Assembly (NCBI GenBank): GCA_963764685.1
Contig: CAVXTT010000021.1
Span: forward strand, 62,001-126,000
DNA length: 64,000 nt
Source of the DNA: CAVXTT01 sp963764685
GTDB taxonomy: Bacteria; Bacteroidota; Ignavibacteria; Ignavibacteriales; Ignavibacteriaceae
Direction of reading: 5' to 3'
Made by a program: the position numbers and the translations under genes. Positions within the stretch are counted from its first letter, which is position 1. Each line of letters begins with the position of its first letter. Positions 43,100-52,958 of this stretch are shown one piece after another. The notes below the pieces were generated by a model. The model was not told the DNA's origin and made no database searches. It worked only from the letters and a program-made list of their open reading frames with translations.

Positions 43100-46000
43100 G
43101 TGCTTAAAGAGAACAATAAGATAAAATTCCGGAAACGCCTTCCGGGCATACTTTTTAAAACTGCCCTTGTAATTGCAGCCCTGGTAGTTTTTTATTTTAT
43201 TTTTACGCTTGCTCTTTTTTATTACTTCAAAGATGAGATCCGTGCCGCTGTTCTGGCCCGCTTTAACAGTAAAATTGATGGCAATATCTCATTTTCGGAT
43301 ATGTCCTTCTCTCCGCTAAAGTATTTTCCGGATATTTCAATCGATTTTAACGATCTTAAGTTAACCGGAAACCCGGATTCAGATTCTACAGTAGTTGATA
43401 CTGTTTTTAGTTTCAGCAATGTTTATTGCTCGGTTAACGTAATTGATCTGCTTTCATCCAGGATAAATGTACCAAAAGTTTCAATTGAGCAGGGATATTT
43501 CAATTTAACTGTTTTTAAGGATGGCACAACAAATATCGCTAATGCCCTTCGCAAAAAGATCACAGCCCCGATAGTCAAAAAGCCGTCCTTTAAAAAAGGT
43601 CCCTCTAAACCGGAGGTACATAAGAAAGAGCCTTTCGAATTAAACCTGAACATCGATCAGCTGAGCCTTTCTGATATCAACATAAAAGCGCACAACCAGT
43701 TAACGGATAATAAGCTCGGCATTGTAATAAATAACTATGACTCCCGTATCAAGTATAGTAAAAAATATGTGTTTACTGATTTTACTCTTGATGCAGCTAT
43801 CGATTCTTTGATATTAAAGGATAAGTTAATCCTGAACAATAAAAATCTGACGATCGATTCCAGGATTGATATTGAGCCTGAATCTGAATTTGTTGTGGTA
43901 GATAGCAGCCGGATAACTTTTGAAGAGGCTAAGTTTGCTTTTATTGGTTCTTTTGATCTGAAAAACCAGGGTTACATTGATCTTTCTATTTCCGGAAAAG
44001 ATATTACATCAGGCATTCTGTCGCTTTTCCTGAGGGATACAGGAAAAAAGAGTCTCAAAAAAGGAACTGCTGAATTCACGGCAACGATTATGGGAAAAAC
44101 CCTTACAGAGTTGCCGCTGGTTGAGATGGATCTCCTGCTGACAGATGTATCCCTGGTAAATCCGGTAACAAAAAGACTTATCAGGAATTTAAATCTTAAT
44201 GCTTCATTTACATCCGGTACAAAAAGTGATCTGTCAGAATCAATTGTAGTTGTGGATACTTTATATGCCGATTTCCCCGACGGCATAATCAGGCTTTCAG
44301 GTAAGGCAAAAAACTTTAAGTCACCCGAACTTGATATTAACCTGTTCCTCGATGCTGATGTAACAGGATTAGATGATGTATTTAAAATTAATGCCCTGGA
44401 TGAACTGAAAGGCAGAGTCAAAATTAATCAGAGATATAAAGGCAGATATATCCCTGAAAACAAAAAAGTAATAACAGTTGTAAATAATTTAGATATTTAT
44501 CTGACCGGTTTCGCTTTGAGCATTCCCGGGACAATAAAGTTCGATAAAATCGACGGGACAATTACCCGGAGAAACGACAATTATGTGTTAAAGGATCTCA
44601 GGATCATTTATAAAGACACTGATCTGCTTGTGAATGGTGAGCTTTCTAATCTTCATTATCTCTTCTTCGGTATTGATAAAGACCTGACAGCAAAACTTAA
44701 TGTCACTGCTCCCGTTTTTAATCCGGCAGAGTTTCTTTTCTTTGATCCTTCGATCAAAAGGGATTTCCCATACAGGGTCAGAGACCTTGATCTGTCGGTT
44801 ACTGCTAATACCACCACATTCAAATGCCTGAATTTTAAATCTTTCCCTGAGATAGACTTTGATATCAGGAAACTTCACGCAACGTTAGAAGATTTTCTGC
44901 CGAGAATAAAGATCAGCTCCGGCAGGTTTGCAATAAGTGAAAATATTCTGGGTTTTAATCTGAAGTTAAATAAGTTCAGGACTGAATTCCTGGGCGGCCG
45001 GTTCAACTTTACCGGGGAGTACAACAGCTCCCGCTATCAGAAATATTATATTAAATTAAAAACTGATTTTACAGATATAAGCCCATCTGTACTATTCAGC
45101 TCAGCAAACGATACTGTCCCGGAATTACTAAGTGGTAAATTATCAGGTTCTTTCTTTACCGAATTTCAATTCCCTGAAGATTCATTGGTCTTAAAATTTA
45201 TAAACCTTAGGGAAGGCAACATAACCTATATTTATTCAAAAGATACTATCACTACAAAGAACCTGGGTTTCAATTTTTCCAGTATCTATTTTAATGATAA
45301 AATTAATCCTAATCCCCTTGCAACACTAAGCACCGGCGGAAATCTGAAAACCGACCTGATAAGATCGAAAGGATTTAAATTCAGTGACTTAAAACTGGAT
45401 ATTAATGTTGTCAAGGGCAGTTATGAATTGGTATCAAATAAAATAAAATTCCTTGGAGAAGGTTCAAGAGGCAGCTCCCGTATTACCCTGAAACCCTTTG
45501 CTGAAATACCATCTTTCAACATTAAAATTAATGCGAATAATTTCTATGCAGAAAAAATGCTTGCTGCTTATATGGTGGAAGAAACCATATCGGGACCATT
45601 GAGCCTCTCCATAAATCTTAATTCTCAGGGAATGGACAAGGAAAAGATTATTGAGAACCTTCAGGGGAATATAAATTTAAGCGGCAATAATCTCACCTTT
45701 GTAGGACTGGATGCAGACAAGCTCATTGAAAAATTCCAGCGCAGTCAAAGCTTTAATTTAGTCGATCTGGGGGGCGTACTGCTTGCCGGACCTGTTGGAC
45801 TGGTGGTTACCAAAGGAACCGACTTTGCCAGGCTGCTGGTGTTAAATCCGGGAGAATCCACTAAAGTTAATAAACTTGTCTCAAACTGGACTATAAAGAA
45901 AGGTGTGTTCAAAATTGAAGACGCGGCTTTTACAACGAATGAAAACCGCTTCGCATTAAAAGGATGGATAGCTTTAGCCAGTGACAGTCTGGATCTGGAC

Positions 46001-46192
46001 ATAGCACTGCTGGATAAGTATGGCTGCAGTGTTTTTCTTCAAAAAGTATATGGAAAATTCGGTTCCCCGGTAATGGGTAAAGTTGAGGTGTTTGGTACTC
46101 TCGCCGCTCCGGTTACAAATTTATATCAGGATGTGTTTGGCAGTGACTGTGTGCCCTTTTATACCGGATCGGTCAAGCATCCTAAAAAATAA
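43100..46192 (+). CDS. AsmA-like (TamB/DUF748-type) inner-membrane anchored protein
   Basis: 1030 residues. One N-terminal membrane helix (LVIAALVVFYFIFTLALFYYF, about 19-41) is followed by a very long, repetitive beta-strand-rich periplasmic part. The AsmA hallmarks are present: KYFPDISIDFNDLKLTGNPDSDS near the start, GYFNLTVFKDGTTNIANAL, SGKAKNFKSPELDIN, and a C-terminal AsmA_2-like part. There GNINLSGNNLTFVGLDADKLI precedes WTIKKGVFKIEDAAFTTNENRFALKGWI. Members form long hydrophobic grooves thought to carry phospholipids between membranes or influence outer-membrane protein assembly. The start is a GTG with no clear Shine-Dalgarno sequence. Array C lies just upstream. Confidence 0.85.
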   Translation: MLKENNKIKFRKRLPGILFKTALVIAALVVFYFIFTLALFYYFKDEIRAAVLARFNSKIDGNISFSDMSFSPLKYFPDISIDFNDLKLTGNPDSDSTVVDTVFSFSNVYCSVNVIDLLSSRINVPKVSIEQGYFNLTVFKDGTTNIANALRKKITAPIVKKPSFKKGPSKPEVHKKEPFELNLNIDQLSLSDINIKAHNQLTDNKLGIVINNYDSRIKYSKKYVFTDFTLDAAIDSLILKDKLILNNKNLTIDSRIDIEPESEFVVVDSSRITFEEAKFAFIGSFDLKNQGYIDLSISGKDITSGILSLFLRDTGKKSLKKGTAEFTATIMGKTLTELPLVEMDLLLTDVSLVNPVTKRLIRNLNLNASFTSGTKSDLSESIVVVDTLYADFPDGIIRLSGKAKNFKSPELDINLFLDADVTGLDDVFKINALDELKGRVKINQRYKGRYIPENKKVITVVNNLDIYLTGFALSIPGTIKFDKIDGTITRRNDNYVLKDLRIIYKDTDLLVNGELSNLHYLFFGIDKDLTAKLNVTAPVFNPAEFLFFDPSIKRDFPYRVRDLDLSVTANTTTFKCLNFKSFPEIDFDIRKLHATLEDFLPRIKISSGRFAISENILGFNLKLNKFRTEFLGGRFNFTGEYNSSRYQKYYIKLKTDFTDISPSVLFSSANDTVPELLSGKLSGSFFTEFQFPEDSLVLKFINLREGNITYIYSKDTITTKNLGFNFSSIYFNDKINPNPLATLSTGGNLKTDLIRSKGFKFSDLKLDINVVKGSYELVSNKIKFLGEGSRGSSRITLKPFAEIPSFNIKINANNFYAEKMLAAYMVEETISGPLSLSINLNSQGMDKEKIIENLQGNINLSGNNLTFVGLDADKLIEKFQRSQSFNLVDLGGVLLAGPVGLVVTKGTDFARLLVLNPGESTKVNKLVSNWTIKKGVFKIEDAAFTTNENRFALKGWIALASDSLDLDIALLDKYGCSVFLQKVYGKFGSPVMGKVEVFGTLAAPVTNLYQDVFGSDCVPFYTGSVKHPKK

Positions 46193-46286
46193 AATATATC
46201 CCGGCAATTAGTTAATAAACTAAAATTTTTTGCCATTTAATTTATTGTTTCTATTTTGTAAAAGTATTTTTTAAATCAGGTGCAAT

Positions 46287-47390
46287 ATGAAACACTGTTA
46301 TGCCATTTTTTTCGTCTATTTTGTTTTTATTGCTAATCTTTCCGCACAATCCTATTCCGAACAGGGACTTGAGTTAAGCGACTCGGTTAAAAATTCAGAA
46401 TATCCTTACATTCTTCCTATATGGGGCGCGGATGCTCATAAACTTGGTTATAAACTTCCTTATTCTGCAGGTTTAGGGGTTAACTATATATGGCAGAACT
46501 CCGATCTTACGCTTGAAAATCTTATGATCGGATTTAATAACGGACCTATGTATGAACTTGATGAAATTGTAAGATTTACTGATGCTCAGTCTGAAGCAAA
46601 TGCTGTGAACTTCCGTCCCGATATCTGGCTGTTTCCGTTCCTGAATGTCTACGGCATATTTGCCCAGGCAAAAACATCAACTTCAATTGACGCTGCTATA
46701 TGGCTTCCTGATACTTCCAACAACTGGAATGAGATATCTGCTTTTTCAACCAAGGCTGAATTTGATGCAACTACTTTTGGAATAGGACTTACACCCACAT
46801 TTGCATTCAAAGGGTGGTGGATGGCGCTGGATATGAACTTTGCCTGGACAGATGTAAGTGCACTTGATGATCCTGTTTTTACTTTTGTGTTCGGACCCAG
46901 AATAGGAAAGACTCTTAAGTTTAATGATGATATGAATCTTGCTTTCTGGTTTGGCGGGTTCAGAGTTAAGTTTTCATCAAGTACAAACGGATCATTGAAT
47001 TTAGATGAGCTTTTTAATCCCGATGATCTGCAGGCAAAAGTAGATCAGGGATTAATAAGAGTAAGTGATGCCGAGGAAAGCCTTCAATCCTGGTGGAGCA
47101 GTTTATCTCCCGCCGAACAGCAAAATCCTCTGAATAAAGCTAAGTATGAAACAGGCATCAGAACAATTGAAACTGCAGGCAATTTTTTAAATGCTGTAGA
47201 TGGAGCGATAACAACTGTGGAAAGCTCAACTGTTCAATATTCACTTGATAAAAGAAATACAAATCTGTGGAATGTCATAGTCGGAACACAGTTCCAGATC
47301 AACAAACACTGGCAGATACGCGCCGAGTATGGCTTCCTTGGCAGCCGTAATCAGTTTATCGGCGGCCTGCAGTATCGTTTTGGTTTGTAG
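46287..47390 (+). CDS. Outer-membrane beta-barrel protein
   Basis: 367 residues. A signal peptide (YAIFFVYFVFIANLSAQ) leads to YPYILPIWGADAHKLGYKLPYSAGLGVNYIWQNSDL, then strands for example NFRPDIWLFPFLNVYGIFAQAK, TTFGIGLTPTFAFKGWWMALDMNFAWTDV, FVFGPRIGKTLKF and NLAFWFGGFRVKF. A charged loop (about 250-300) with repeated acidic residues precedes the final strands ending HWQIRAEYGFLGSRNQFIGGLQYRFGL. The family is a barrel of unknown function seen in Ignavibacteria-like genomes; I do not assign a name. Only 16 bases separate it from the next gene, so the two form an operon. Confidence 0.7.
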   Translation: MKHCYAIFFVYFVFIANLSAQSYSEQGLELSDSVKNSEYPYILPIWGADAHKLGYKLPYSAGLGVNYIWQNSDLTLENLMIGFNNGPMYELDEIVRFTDAQSEANAVNFRPDIWLFPFLNVYGIFAQAKTSTSIDAAIWLPDTSNNWNEISAFSTKAEFDATTFGIGLTPTFAFKGWWMALDMNFAWTDVSALDDPVFTFVFGPRIGKTLKFNDDMNLAFWFGGFRVKFSSSTNGSLNLDELFNPDDLQAKVDQGLIRVSDAEESLQSWWSSLSPAEQQNPLNKAKYETGIRTIETAGNFLNAVDGAITTVESSTVQYSLDKRNTNLWNVIVGTQFQINKHWQIRAEYGFLGSRNQFIGGLQYRFGL

Positions 47391-47406
47391 GCAGTAAAAC
47401 AAGTAA

Positions 47407-48100
47407 ATGAAAAATTACATTTTTCTAATTGCCTTCTTGTTTTACAGTACTGCTGCAAACGGGCAGGTTCTTATTTCTCTTCTATTTGGTGATGAGCTGA
47501 ATTCAGGAAATGTGGAGTTTGGACTGGATGGAGGACTGAACTGGACAGACCTGAAAGGAATCGACCAGGCAGAAAATCTGTTTGGATGGAATCTCGGTTT
47601 TTATTTTGATATAAAATTGAGTGACCCCTCCTGGTTTTTGAATACAGGGGTTGTGGTAAAAGGCAATATGGGAGCAGATGGTATATCTGTATATAAGTTA
47701 AATAGAGATGATCTGGATCTTCTTTTCGCTGACGGAAAGGTAACTCAGAAATTTAAACTATTTCAGCGTACCGGTTACTATAAAATATAGATTTGAAAAT
47801 AATATTTATGTTAAAGCGGGTATTCAGCTGGGACTTATGTATAACGGCTATGATACTTTTATTAAATCAGTGCAGTCGGAAGACGACCTGCAGTATGAGG
47901 TAAAGGTTAAGGATCAGTATCATCCTCTCGATGCAGGAATCGCAGTGGGGGCAGGATACCGCCTGCTAAGCGGTGATGGAATAAACCTGGGAGTAATGTA
48001 TTACCAGGGATTTATCGATGTGCGGATCGATGATTCATCCCCTGCCGAGTACAATAATGCCATATATTTAAATATAGGAATCCCCATCGGAAAGGAATAA
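47407..48100 (+). CDS. PorT-like barrel protein, frameshifted in the middle
   Basis: The first frame (47407-47790) has a signal peptide (NYIFLIAFLFYSTAANGQ), then VEFGLDGGLNWTDLKGI, GWNLGFYFDIKLSDPSWFLNTGVVVKGNMG, and breaks at GKVTQKFKLFQRTGYYKI and a stop. One base over, the same DNA reads NYFSVPVTIKYRFENNIYVK then AGIQLGLMYNGYDTF, LDAGIAVGAGYRLL, GVMYYQGFIDV and ends GIPIGKE (48100). The strand YFSVPVTIKYRF...AGIQLGL is the PorT/OmpA-like core, so the two frames are one protein of about 230 residues. The break lies at an A-run (AAATTTAAAC, near 47750-47760). It may be a sequence error. Confidence 0.8.
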
Positions 48101-48321
48101 TTACTCCCCCCGATCTAATCCTTCATAACCTTAGCATTACCACAATCATCGCCGACCGATACAAATAATTTAATTTAATAACATTATTTTTGCATATGAC
48201 TTCAGAGAGATGTGAATTAAAATGTTATCCTTAGAATTTACTATTAGCAGCTTCTGGAGGCTAAACAAAATAAAGCACGTATGAATAAGACATTTATCTA
48301 AATAATATTGAGAGAATCTTT

Positions 48322-49017
48322 ATGTTAAAATTCAGATTTGCAGCAGGCTTATTTTTTGCCATCGTATTAGCAACTCCTGTCAGAGGGGCCGTGGTTGCAC
48401 CAGTTTCAACGGTCACTGTATCCGATTCGACAGTAACCAAAGATACTACGATCATTGTATCCGATTCAACAACTGTTCCTGACTCGGTTTTGGGAAAGAA
48501 TGCAGAAACCGATTCAATCAAGATCACTACCGCTGATTCAGCCTCAGTAAGTGCAGATTCTGCCGGTATAACTATTCCGGCAGGCACAAAATTATCGATC
48601 TATTTTTATAAGTCAATCAGCACTGCTGAACCCTCAGGATTCACTTTCAGCCAAATCCTGGATGAGGATCTTACTTATGAAGGGGAAATTATTGCTCCAA
48701 AGGGCTCTCCTGTAAAAGGTAAAATCATTGAATCCAGAGAAGGTACTAAATTAACATTTCTGCTTACCCATATTTCCGCTAACGGTAATACAATTGAAAT
48801 AACAACGGACATTGCAGGAGTAACAGGCAAAGGTAATACGGCAAATATTATAGGACCGGTTTCTTTTATGGGCGGTGCATTTGGAGGAGGTACTGCCGGT
48901 AACGGAGCACCAATACCAAGTGGTCTTGCCGGTTTAAAGTATGGGAAAAATGATATACAGATACCGGTTGGTACGCTTATGGAAATTCCATTAAAGGAAC
49001 CCTTGGTTATTAAATAA
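48322..49017 (+). CDS. Secreted protein with TrbI/VirB10-like core
   Basis: 231 residues. A signal peptide (KFRFAAGLFFAIVLATPVRG) leads to a Thr/Ser/Val/Asp-rich stalk (STVTVSDSTVTKDTTIIV..., about 25-90) and then a compact strand domain: GITIPAGTKLSIYFYKSIST, SGFTFSQILDEDLTYEGEII, APKGSPVKGKIIESREGTKL, FLLTHISANGNTIEITTDI, closing with IQIPVGTLMEIPLKEPLVI. The phrases IPAGTKL, APKGSxVxGK and REG.KL resemble the beta core of VirB10/TrbI-type proteins, but no channel domain is present, so this is a fold comparison only. Low-complexity repeats in the stalk could vary in length. Probably surface or periplasmic. Confidence 0.6.
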   Translation: MLKFRFAAGLFFAIVLATPVRGAVVAPVSTVTVSDSTVTKDTTIIVSDSTTVPDSVLGKNAETDSIKITTADSASVSADSAGITIPAGTKLSIYFYKSISTAEPSGFTFSQILDEDLTYEGEIIAPKGSPVKGKIIESREGTKLTFLLTHISANGNTIEITTDIAGVTGKGNTANIIGPVSFMGGAFGGGTAGNGAPIPSGLAGLKYGKNDIQIPVGTLMEIPLKEPLVIK

Positions 49018-49080
49018 TTTTAGTGAAGCTTATATTACATAAGCTAAAATAATTTGTCTCTCAATTTTAAAGGACGCTTT

Positions 49081-49635
49081 ATGAAAAAATTATTACTTGT
49101 CCTCGTTTTATTATTTACCTTTATTTCTACCGGATTGTCACAATACAAAGATGGTTCGAATGCTCTTTTACTTGGCGGATCCTACAGCATTTTCGATGTG
49201 GAGTATCACGATCTGACAATGTACGGCTATGGAGCAGGGGGTGCTTATGAATCTAATTTTGACGGATCCCCGTTTGCAGTCGGATTCAGTATATCTTATT
49301 TATCCTCCGAGGATGAAACTGATTCTGCCAGTATCAATTTAACTGCTCTGCCGTTAAATATTTATGGTAAGTACTTCTTTGGCAGATCTGATCTGAGAGG
49401 TTATCTGAGCATGGGACTCGGATTCACATCCTCTACTGTAACCTTTTCAGGATCTAACTTAAACTACGATACCTTTGATAATGGCTATGCTTTAAACTTC
49501 GGACTTGGCATGAATTACTATATGTCTGCCAAAGCCTTCGTCAACCTGGGTTACAACTTTTCCTGGTGGGAAAATAATTTTCTTGCCGACGGCATAGGTC
49601 ATAATTTTATATTGGGACTTGGTTTTCAGTTCTGA
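49081..49635 (+). CDS. Small outer-membrane barrel protein
   Basis: 184 residues from ATG 49081. AAGGACG lies before it; an earlier in-frame start at 49054 would precede the signal peptide. The signal is KKLLLVLVLLFTFISTGLSQ. Eight strand-like segments follow, for example SNALLLGGSYSIFDVEY, SPFAVGFSISYLS, INLTALPLNIYGKYFFG, LRGYLSMGLGFTSSTVTF, YALNFGLGMNYYMSAKAFVNLGYNFSWW and NFILGLGFQF. The pattern is of an OmpA/OmpW-like eight-stranded barrel. No specific function is known. A good terminator follows. Confidence 0.75.
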   Translation: MKKLLLVLVLLFTFISTGLSQYKDGSNALLLGGSYSIFDVEYHDLTMYGYGAGGAYESNFDGSPFAVGFSISYLSSEDETDSASINLTALPLNIYGKYFFGRSDLRGYLSMGLGFTSSTVTFSGSNLNYDTFDNGYALNFGLGMNYYMSAKAFVNLGYNFSWWENNFLADGIGHNFILGLGFQF

Positions 49636-49648
49636 GAGTAAAGTTGAA

Positions 49649-49682
49649 TAAGAACCCGGTATTTTATGGCCGGGTTCTCATT
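49649..49682 (+). terminator. Hairpin terminator
   Basis: AGAACCCGGTATTTTATGGCCGGGTTCTCATT after the 49635 stop codon. Confidence 0.75.
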
Positions 49683-49770
49683 ACCAATACAAATTATTCT
49701 TTTATTATAACTCATATTATAACTCTTCACAAACAATCCACAACAGGTTATTTTCAACTTAATCTATACA

Positions 49771-49905
49771 ATTGGCCAGTTATTTAGGTAGTAAAAGCCA
49801 TCAACTCCGACAGAAGTATGGTACAACTACGCTACTACTCCGATTTTAAGGACGTTTTCCCGTAATTCAAGCGGAGTTGAATGGGCTTTGCAGCGGCTGT
49901 ATTGG
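49771..49905. repeat. 11-nt phased array (array E), degenerate
   Basis: Units ATTGGCCAGTT and ATTTAGGTAGT are followed, after AAA, by a strict grid: AGCCATCAACT (49796), CCGACAGAAGT, ATGGTACAACT, ACGCTACTACT, CCGATTTTAAG, GACGTTTTCCC, GTAATTCAAGC, GGAGTTGAATG, GGCTTTGCAGC, GGCTGTATTGG (to 49905). Early units end in ACT/AGT and late units start with GG. AAAGCCATCAACTCCG and CGGAGTTGAATGGGCTTT form the dyad. The rest of 49683-50294 shows no gene. Confidence 0.5.
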
Positions 49906-50294
49906 CATTTAATTGCAAAAGATCTCCCCATTGCCTGATAGATAAATTTTTTACAAAATGAATTTATATCAAAATTTCTAAACTCGAACAAAATCTGTGT
50001 ATTGGCTTAAACTCAAATTTTATTTTGGACGAGAACGAGCTTGACGATAATTCTTTAATGAATTTTTATTTTTTTCTTGCTTCTCTACTCATTTCTTGAT
50101 AAATTCTTACGCCAACTCCACGGCTAATATTCTGTTGGTCAATAGTAATCGAACAATTTATTTCACTTCTTTTCCGGAAGTTATAATAATGTTTAACACT
50201 GCTATTTCTGACTATTCTGCAAAGAACCATACCTTCCGGAATTTTCCGCAATTTAAGAAAGCAACTACACAATAATTTATTGAAAGGTGATCCT

Positions 50295-51473
50295 ATGAAA
50301 CAAATTTGTACAGCGCTCTTAACTCTGCTTCTTGCATTCGGCAGTTATAATATATCACTCGCCCAGGGTGCTGATATATTATATGAGAATATGCTAAACG
50401 CTCACACTCCGCCGGCAAGTAATGGCGGATCTCCCGGCTGGGGTATGTTCCTTAACCTGGTAGCCGGCCCTAATTTTGTTACCATTACCGATATGCAGAC
50501 TGCAAGCACAGCAGCCGCCAGTGCAGTTTACAGTATCGAGTTTTTTGTACGTTCAGGTAATGCACTGGGAGGACCGGTTGGTTCCGGACCCGGAAGTTCA
50601 TCTGATGGATGGACATCTATGGGGACAGTCTCTGTTACCCAGGGTGCTTCAGGAAGTACCGGGGTTTCTGAAATCTTTTCGACGCCTGCTATTTCTTTGA
50701 ATCCCGGAGATACCGTAGGTGTGGCAATGATCTTCTCAGTTGTCGGTCCCCGTTATTACGGAACTGGCACTCCACCTCTAGGTATTTACAGTGATGCTAA
50801 TTTAACCATCATTACAGGTGATGCACGCTCGGCACCCTTTACCCCTACAGGAAGTTTCTTTACATCGCGCGAACTTGTGGGAACGGTTTATTACGATACC
50901 TCATTAGTACCTGTTGAATTAACTTCATTTACTGCCTCGGTTGTAAATGATAATTCAGTGGAATTAAAATGGGAAACCGCTACCGAGTTGAATAATTCAG
51001 GTTTTACTGTTGAAAGAAAAACAAGTAATACAACCTGGGAAAACCTTGCTTTTGTAAAAGGCAATGGTACAACATCAGAGCCAACTTCTTATTTATATAC
51101 TGATAATGATCTGAAGCCAGGCACATATTTCTACAGGCTGAAACAGGTTGATCTGAACGGTTCATTTAGCTATTATGATCTTGCTGAAGCGGTTGATATA
51201 ACTTCCCCGCTGACTTTTTCTCTTTCACAAAATTACCCTAACCCGTTTAATCCCTCAACTAAGATCAGCTGGCAGCTGCAGACACAGACTCAGATGACTT
51301 TAACAGTCTATGATGAGCTGGGAAGAGAAGTTGCGGTTCTTGTAAATGAGGTCAAACCAGGTGGTAATTATGAAATTGAATTCAATGCGTCAGGTTTAGC
51401 TTCAGGTATGTATTTTTACAAAATTGTTGCAGGTAATTTTGTTGCAACTAAAAAAATGATACTGATGAAATAA
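50295..51473 (+). CDS. T9SS cargo protein with unique N-terminal domain
   Basis: 392 residues. The ATG at 50295 is chosen: AAAGGTGATCC lies before it and the signal peptide (CTALLTLLLAFGSYNISLAQ) follows at once. An in-frame TTG lies 15 bases earlier. Residues about 30-200 form a Gly/Ser/Thr-rich beta domain (ILYENMLNAHTPPASNGG, GWGMFLNLVAG, PNFVTITDMQTA, AVYSIEFFVRSG) similar to the metal-free carbohydrate-binding-like domains of 'choice of anchor' proteins. The common linker VPVELTSFTASV, TATELNNSGFTVERK follows, then the sorting domain with SQNYPNPFNPSTKISW and a GMYFYKIVAGNF end. It is exported by T9SS. The function of the N-terminal domain is unknown. Confidence 0.75.
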   Translation: MKQICTALLTLLLAFGSYNISLAQGADILYENMLNAHTPPASNGGSPGWGMFLNLVAGPNFVTITDMQTASTAAASAVYSIEFFVRSGNALGGPVGSGPGSSSDGWTSMGTVSVTQGASGSTGVSEIFSTPAISLNPGDTVGVAMIFSVVGPRYYGTGTPPLGIYSDANLTIITGDARSAPFTPTGSFFTSRELVGTVYYDTSLVPVELTSFTASVVNDNSVELKWETATELNNSGFTVERKTSNTTWENLAFVKGNGTTSEPTSYLYTDNDLKPGTYFYRLKQVDLNGSFSYYDLAEAVDITSPLTFSLSQNYPNPFNPSTKISWQLQTQTQMTLTVYDELGREVAVLVNEVKPGGNYEIEFNASGLASGMYFYKIVAGNFVATKKMILMK

Positions 51474-51490
51474 ACTTATTTTATTATTTA

Positions 51491-51527
51491 ATAATCCCGT
51501 TCTGTAAAGGCAGGACGGGATTTTTAT
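51491..51527. terminator. Bidirectional terminator
   Basis: AATCCCGTTCTGTAAAGGCA followed by GGACGGGATTTTTATT, between convergent genes (51473 and 51552). Confidence 0.85.
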
Positions 51528-51551
51528 TCTTTAATAATCATTCAAAATGGA

Positions 51552-52958
51552 TTAAGTATTGAGATCCCAGATAGGCTGATTCTCATATTCATTTATCGGC
51601 TTTTCGGGCTGGTACTGAAGTTCAATTAAAAATGTTCTCCCGTCGCTGGAAATTTCCATCGAGCCGTTATGCTGATCGGTTAAAGTTTTGACCAGCATAA
51701 GACCCACAGATCTGCTTTTATCAATATCAAAATCCTGTGGTATTCCCACACCATCGTCCTGGACCATAATTCTTATCTTATCCTCCCCTGCTTGTGAAAC
51801 AAATACATATATTTCCCCTTTATTTGATTCCTTAAATGCGTGTTTAAGTGCATTTGAGACAAGTTCGTTTAATATCAATCCAATATTTAAGCATAAACCT
51901 ATATCGACCTCGATATCAACAGTTTCAAGTTTAAGCTCTATTTTAGATGACTGTTTGTATGACATCATCAAATACGAGAGAAGATCGTTCAGATATTCCT
52001 TCAGATTCACTTTATGTATACTTTCCGATTGATATAATTTTTCGTGCAGTACAGCCATTGATCTTATCCGGTCCCTGCTTGTCTGAAACATTGCATTAAT
52101 ATTTTCATCATCCACGGCAGCTGCCTGCAGGCTCAATAAGCTCGATATTATCTGAAGATTATTTTTAACCCGATGATGGATTTCTGTTAAAAGGACTTCT
52201 TTTTCCTTTAAAGATTTCTGCAGATATATTCTGAAATTTTTCTCTTCGGTTATGTCAATACCGGAACCAATGAGACCGGCAAAACTATTATCATCAAGGA
52301 ACCGTGGAGCCGCTGAATCGAGAAGCCACCTGTACCTCCCTTCTTTATCTTTTACCCTTATTTCAATTGAGAAATTTCTTCTCTCCCTCGATGCATCAAG
52401 GATTGCATTCAGGAATTTTTCTCTGTCTTCCGGATGCCTGGTTTCTATCCAACCGTCATTTGCCAGGTCGCTCATATTCTTCCCCAGGAAGTCGAGTTTC
52501 GTTTTATTCATATATTCAAGTTCATTATCGGCATTCGTCATCCAGATCATAACAGGAGAGTTATCCGCCATAAGCCGGAAACGTTTTTCACTTTCAAATA
52601 AAATATTATGAGCATTGAATCTATCTTTTAAAGGATCGAAAATGATTTTGTAAAAAAGATCTCCATCCTGATCGAAAGGAATGGAGGTCAAATAAACTGT
52701 CAAAATCCCATTACTGCTGATCAGCCTGAACTCTCCGGATAAAGGTTTAAGATTCAATTTACATTGTTCAAGCAGCCTGCTGAATTTGGGAATGTCCTCA
52801 TAAAGCAGAGAATTCAAAAAATTACTTTGCCTTTTTGTCTTTTCAATCCCCATTATTACAGCCGCAGCTGAATTAATTTCTGTGATCTCAGCATTTTCAT
52901 TTATGTTCAGAAATCCCATCGGACTGTAGAAGATCTCGTCTTGCCTGACTGCACCCAT
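51552..52958 (-). CDS. PAS sensor histidine kinase (HisKA_2 / HWE-like)
   Basis: 468 residues, no membrane segment. Two PAS domains (about 10-110 and 125-245) end with the PAC motif GRYRWLLDSAAPRF...GLIGSGIDITEEK. The HisKA_2 domain follows with the phosphoacceptor in LTEIHHRVKNNLQIISSLLS (about 257-276). The HATPase_c has an N-box NELVSNALKHAF, QDDGVGIP and SVGLMLVKTLTDQH. Kinases of this group often signal to response regulators with an RNA-binding or diguanylate cyclase output. No response regulator is adjacent, so it is an orphan. Being cytosolic, it probably senses an intracellular cue through its first PAS domain. Confidence 0.9.
   Translation of the reverse strand: MGAVRQDEIFYSPMGFLNINENAEITEINSAAAVIMGIEKTKRQSNFLNSLLYEDIPKFSRLLEQCKLNLKPLSGEFRLISSNGILTVYLTSIPFDQDGDLFYKIIFDPLKDRFNAHNILFESEKRFRLMADNSPVMIWMTNADNELEYMNKTKLDFLGKNMSDLANDGWIETRHPEDREKFLNAILDASRERRNFSIEIRVKDKEGRYRWLLDSAAPRFLDDNSFAGLIGSGIDITEEKNFRIYLQKSLKEKEVLLTEIHHRVKNNLQIISSLLSLQAAAVDDENINAMFQTSRDRIRSMAVLHEKLYQSESIHKVNLKEYLNDLLSYLMMSYKQSSKIELKLETVDIEVDIGLCLNIGLILNELVSNALKHAFKESNKGEIYVFVSQAGEDKIRIMVQDDGVGIPQDFDIDKSRSVGLMLVKTLTDQHNGSMEISSDGRTFLIELQYQPEKPINEYENQPIWDLNT

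Noticed and set aside
43972..44421. 149-codon minus-strand ORF inside the AsmA-like gene
   Set aside because: Antisense shadow of a conserved coding frame.
50066..50272. 68-codon minus-strand ORF between array E and the 50295 gene
   Set aside because: Lacks a ribosome-binding site and known motif; a small gene cannot be excluded but is not supported.
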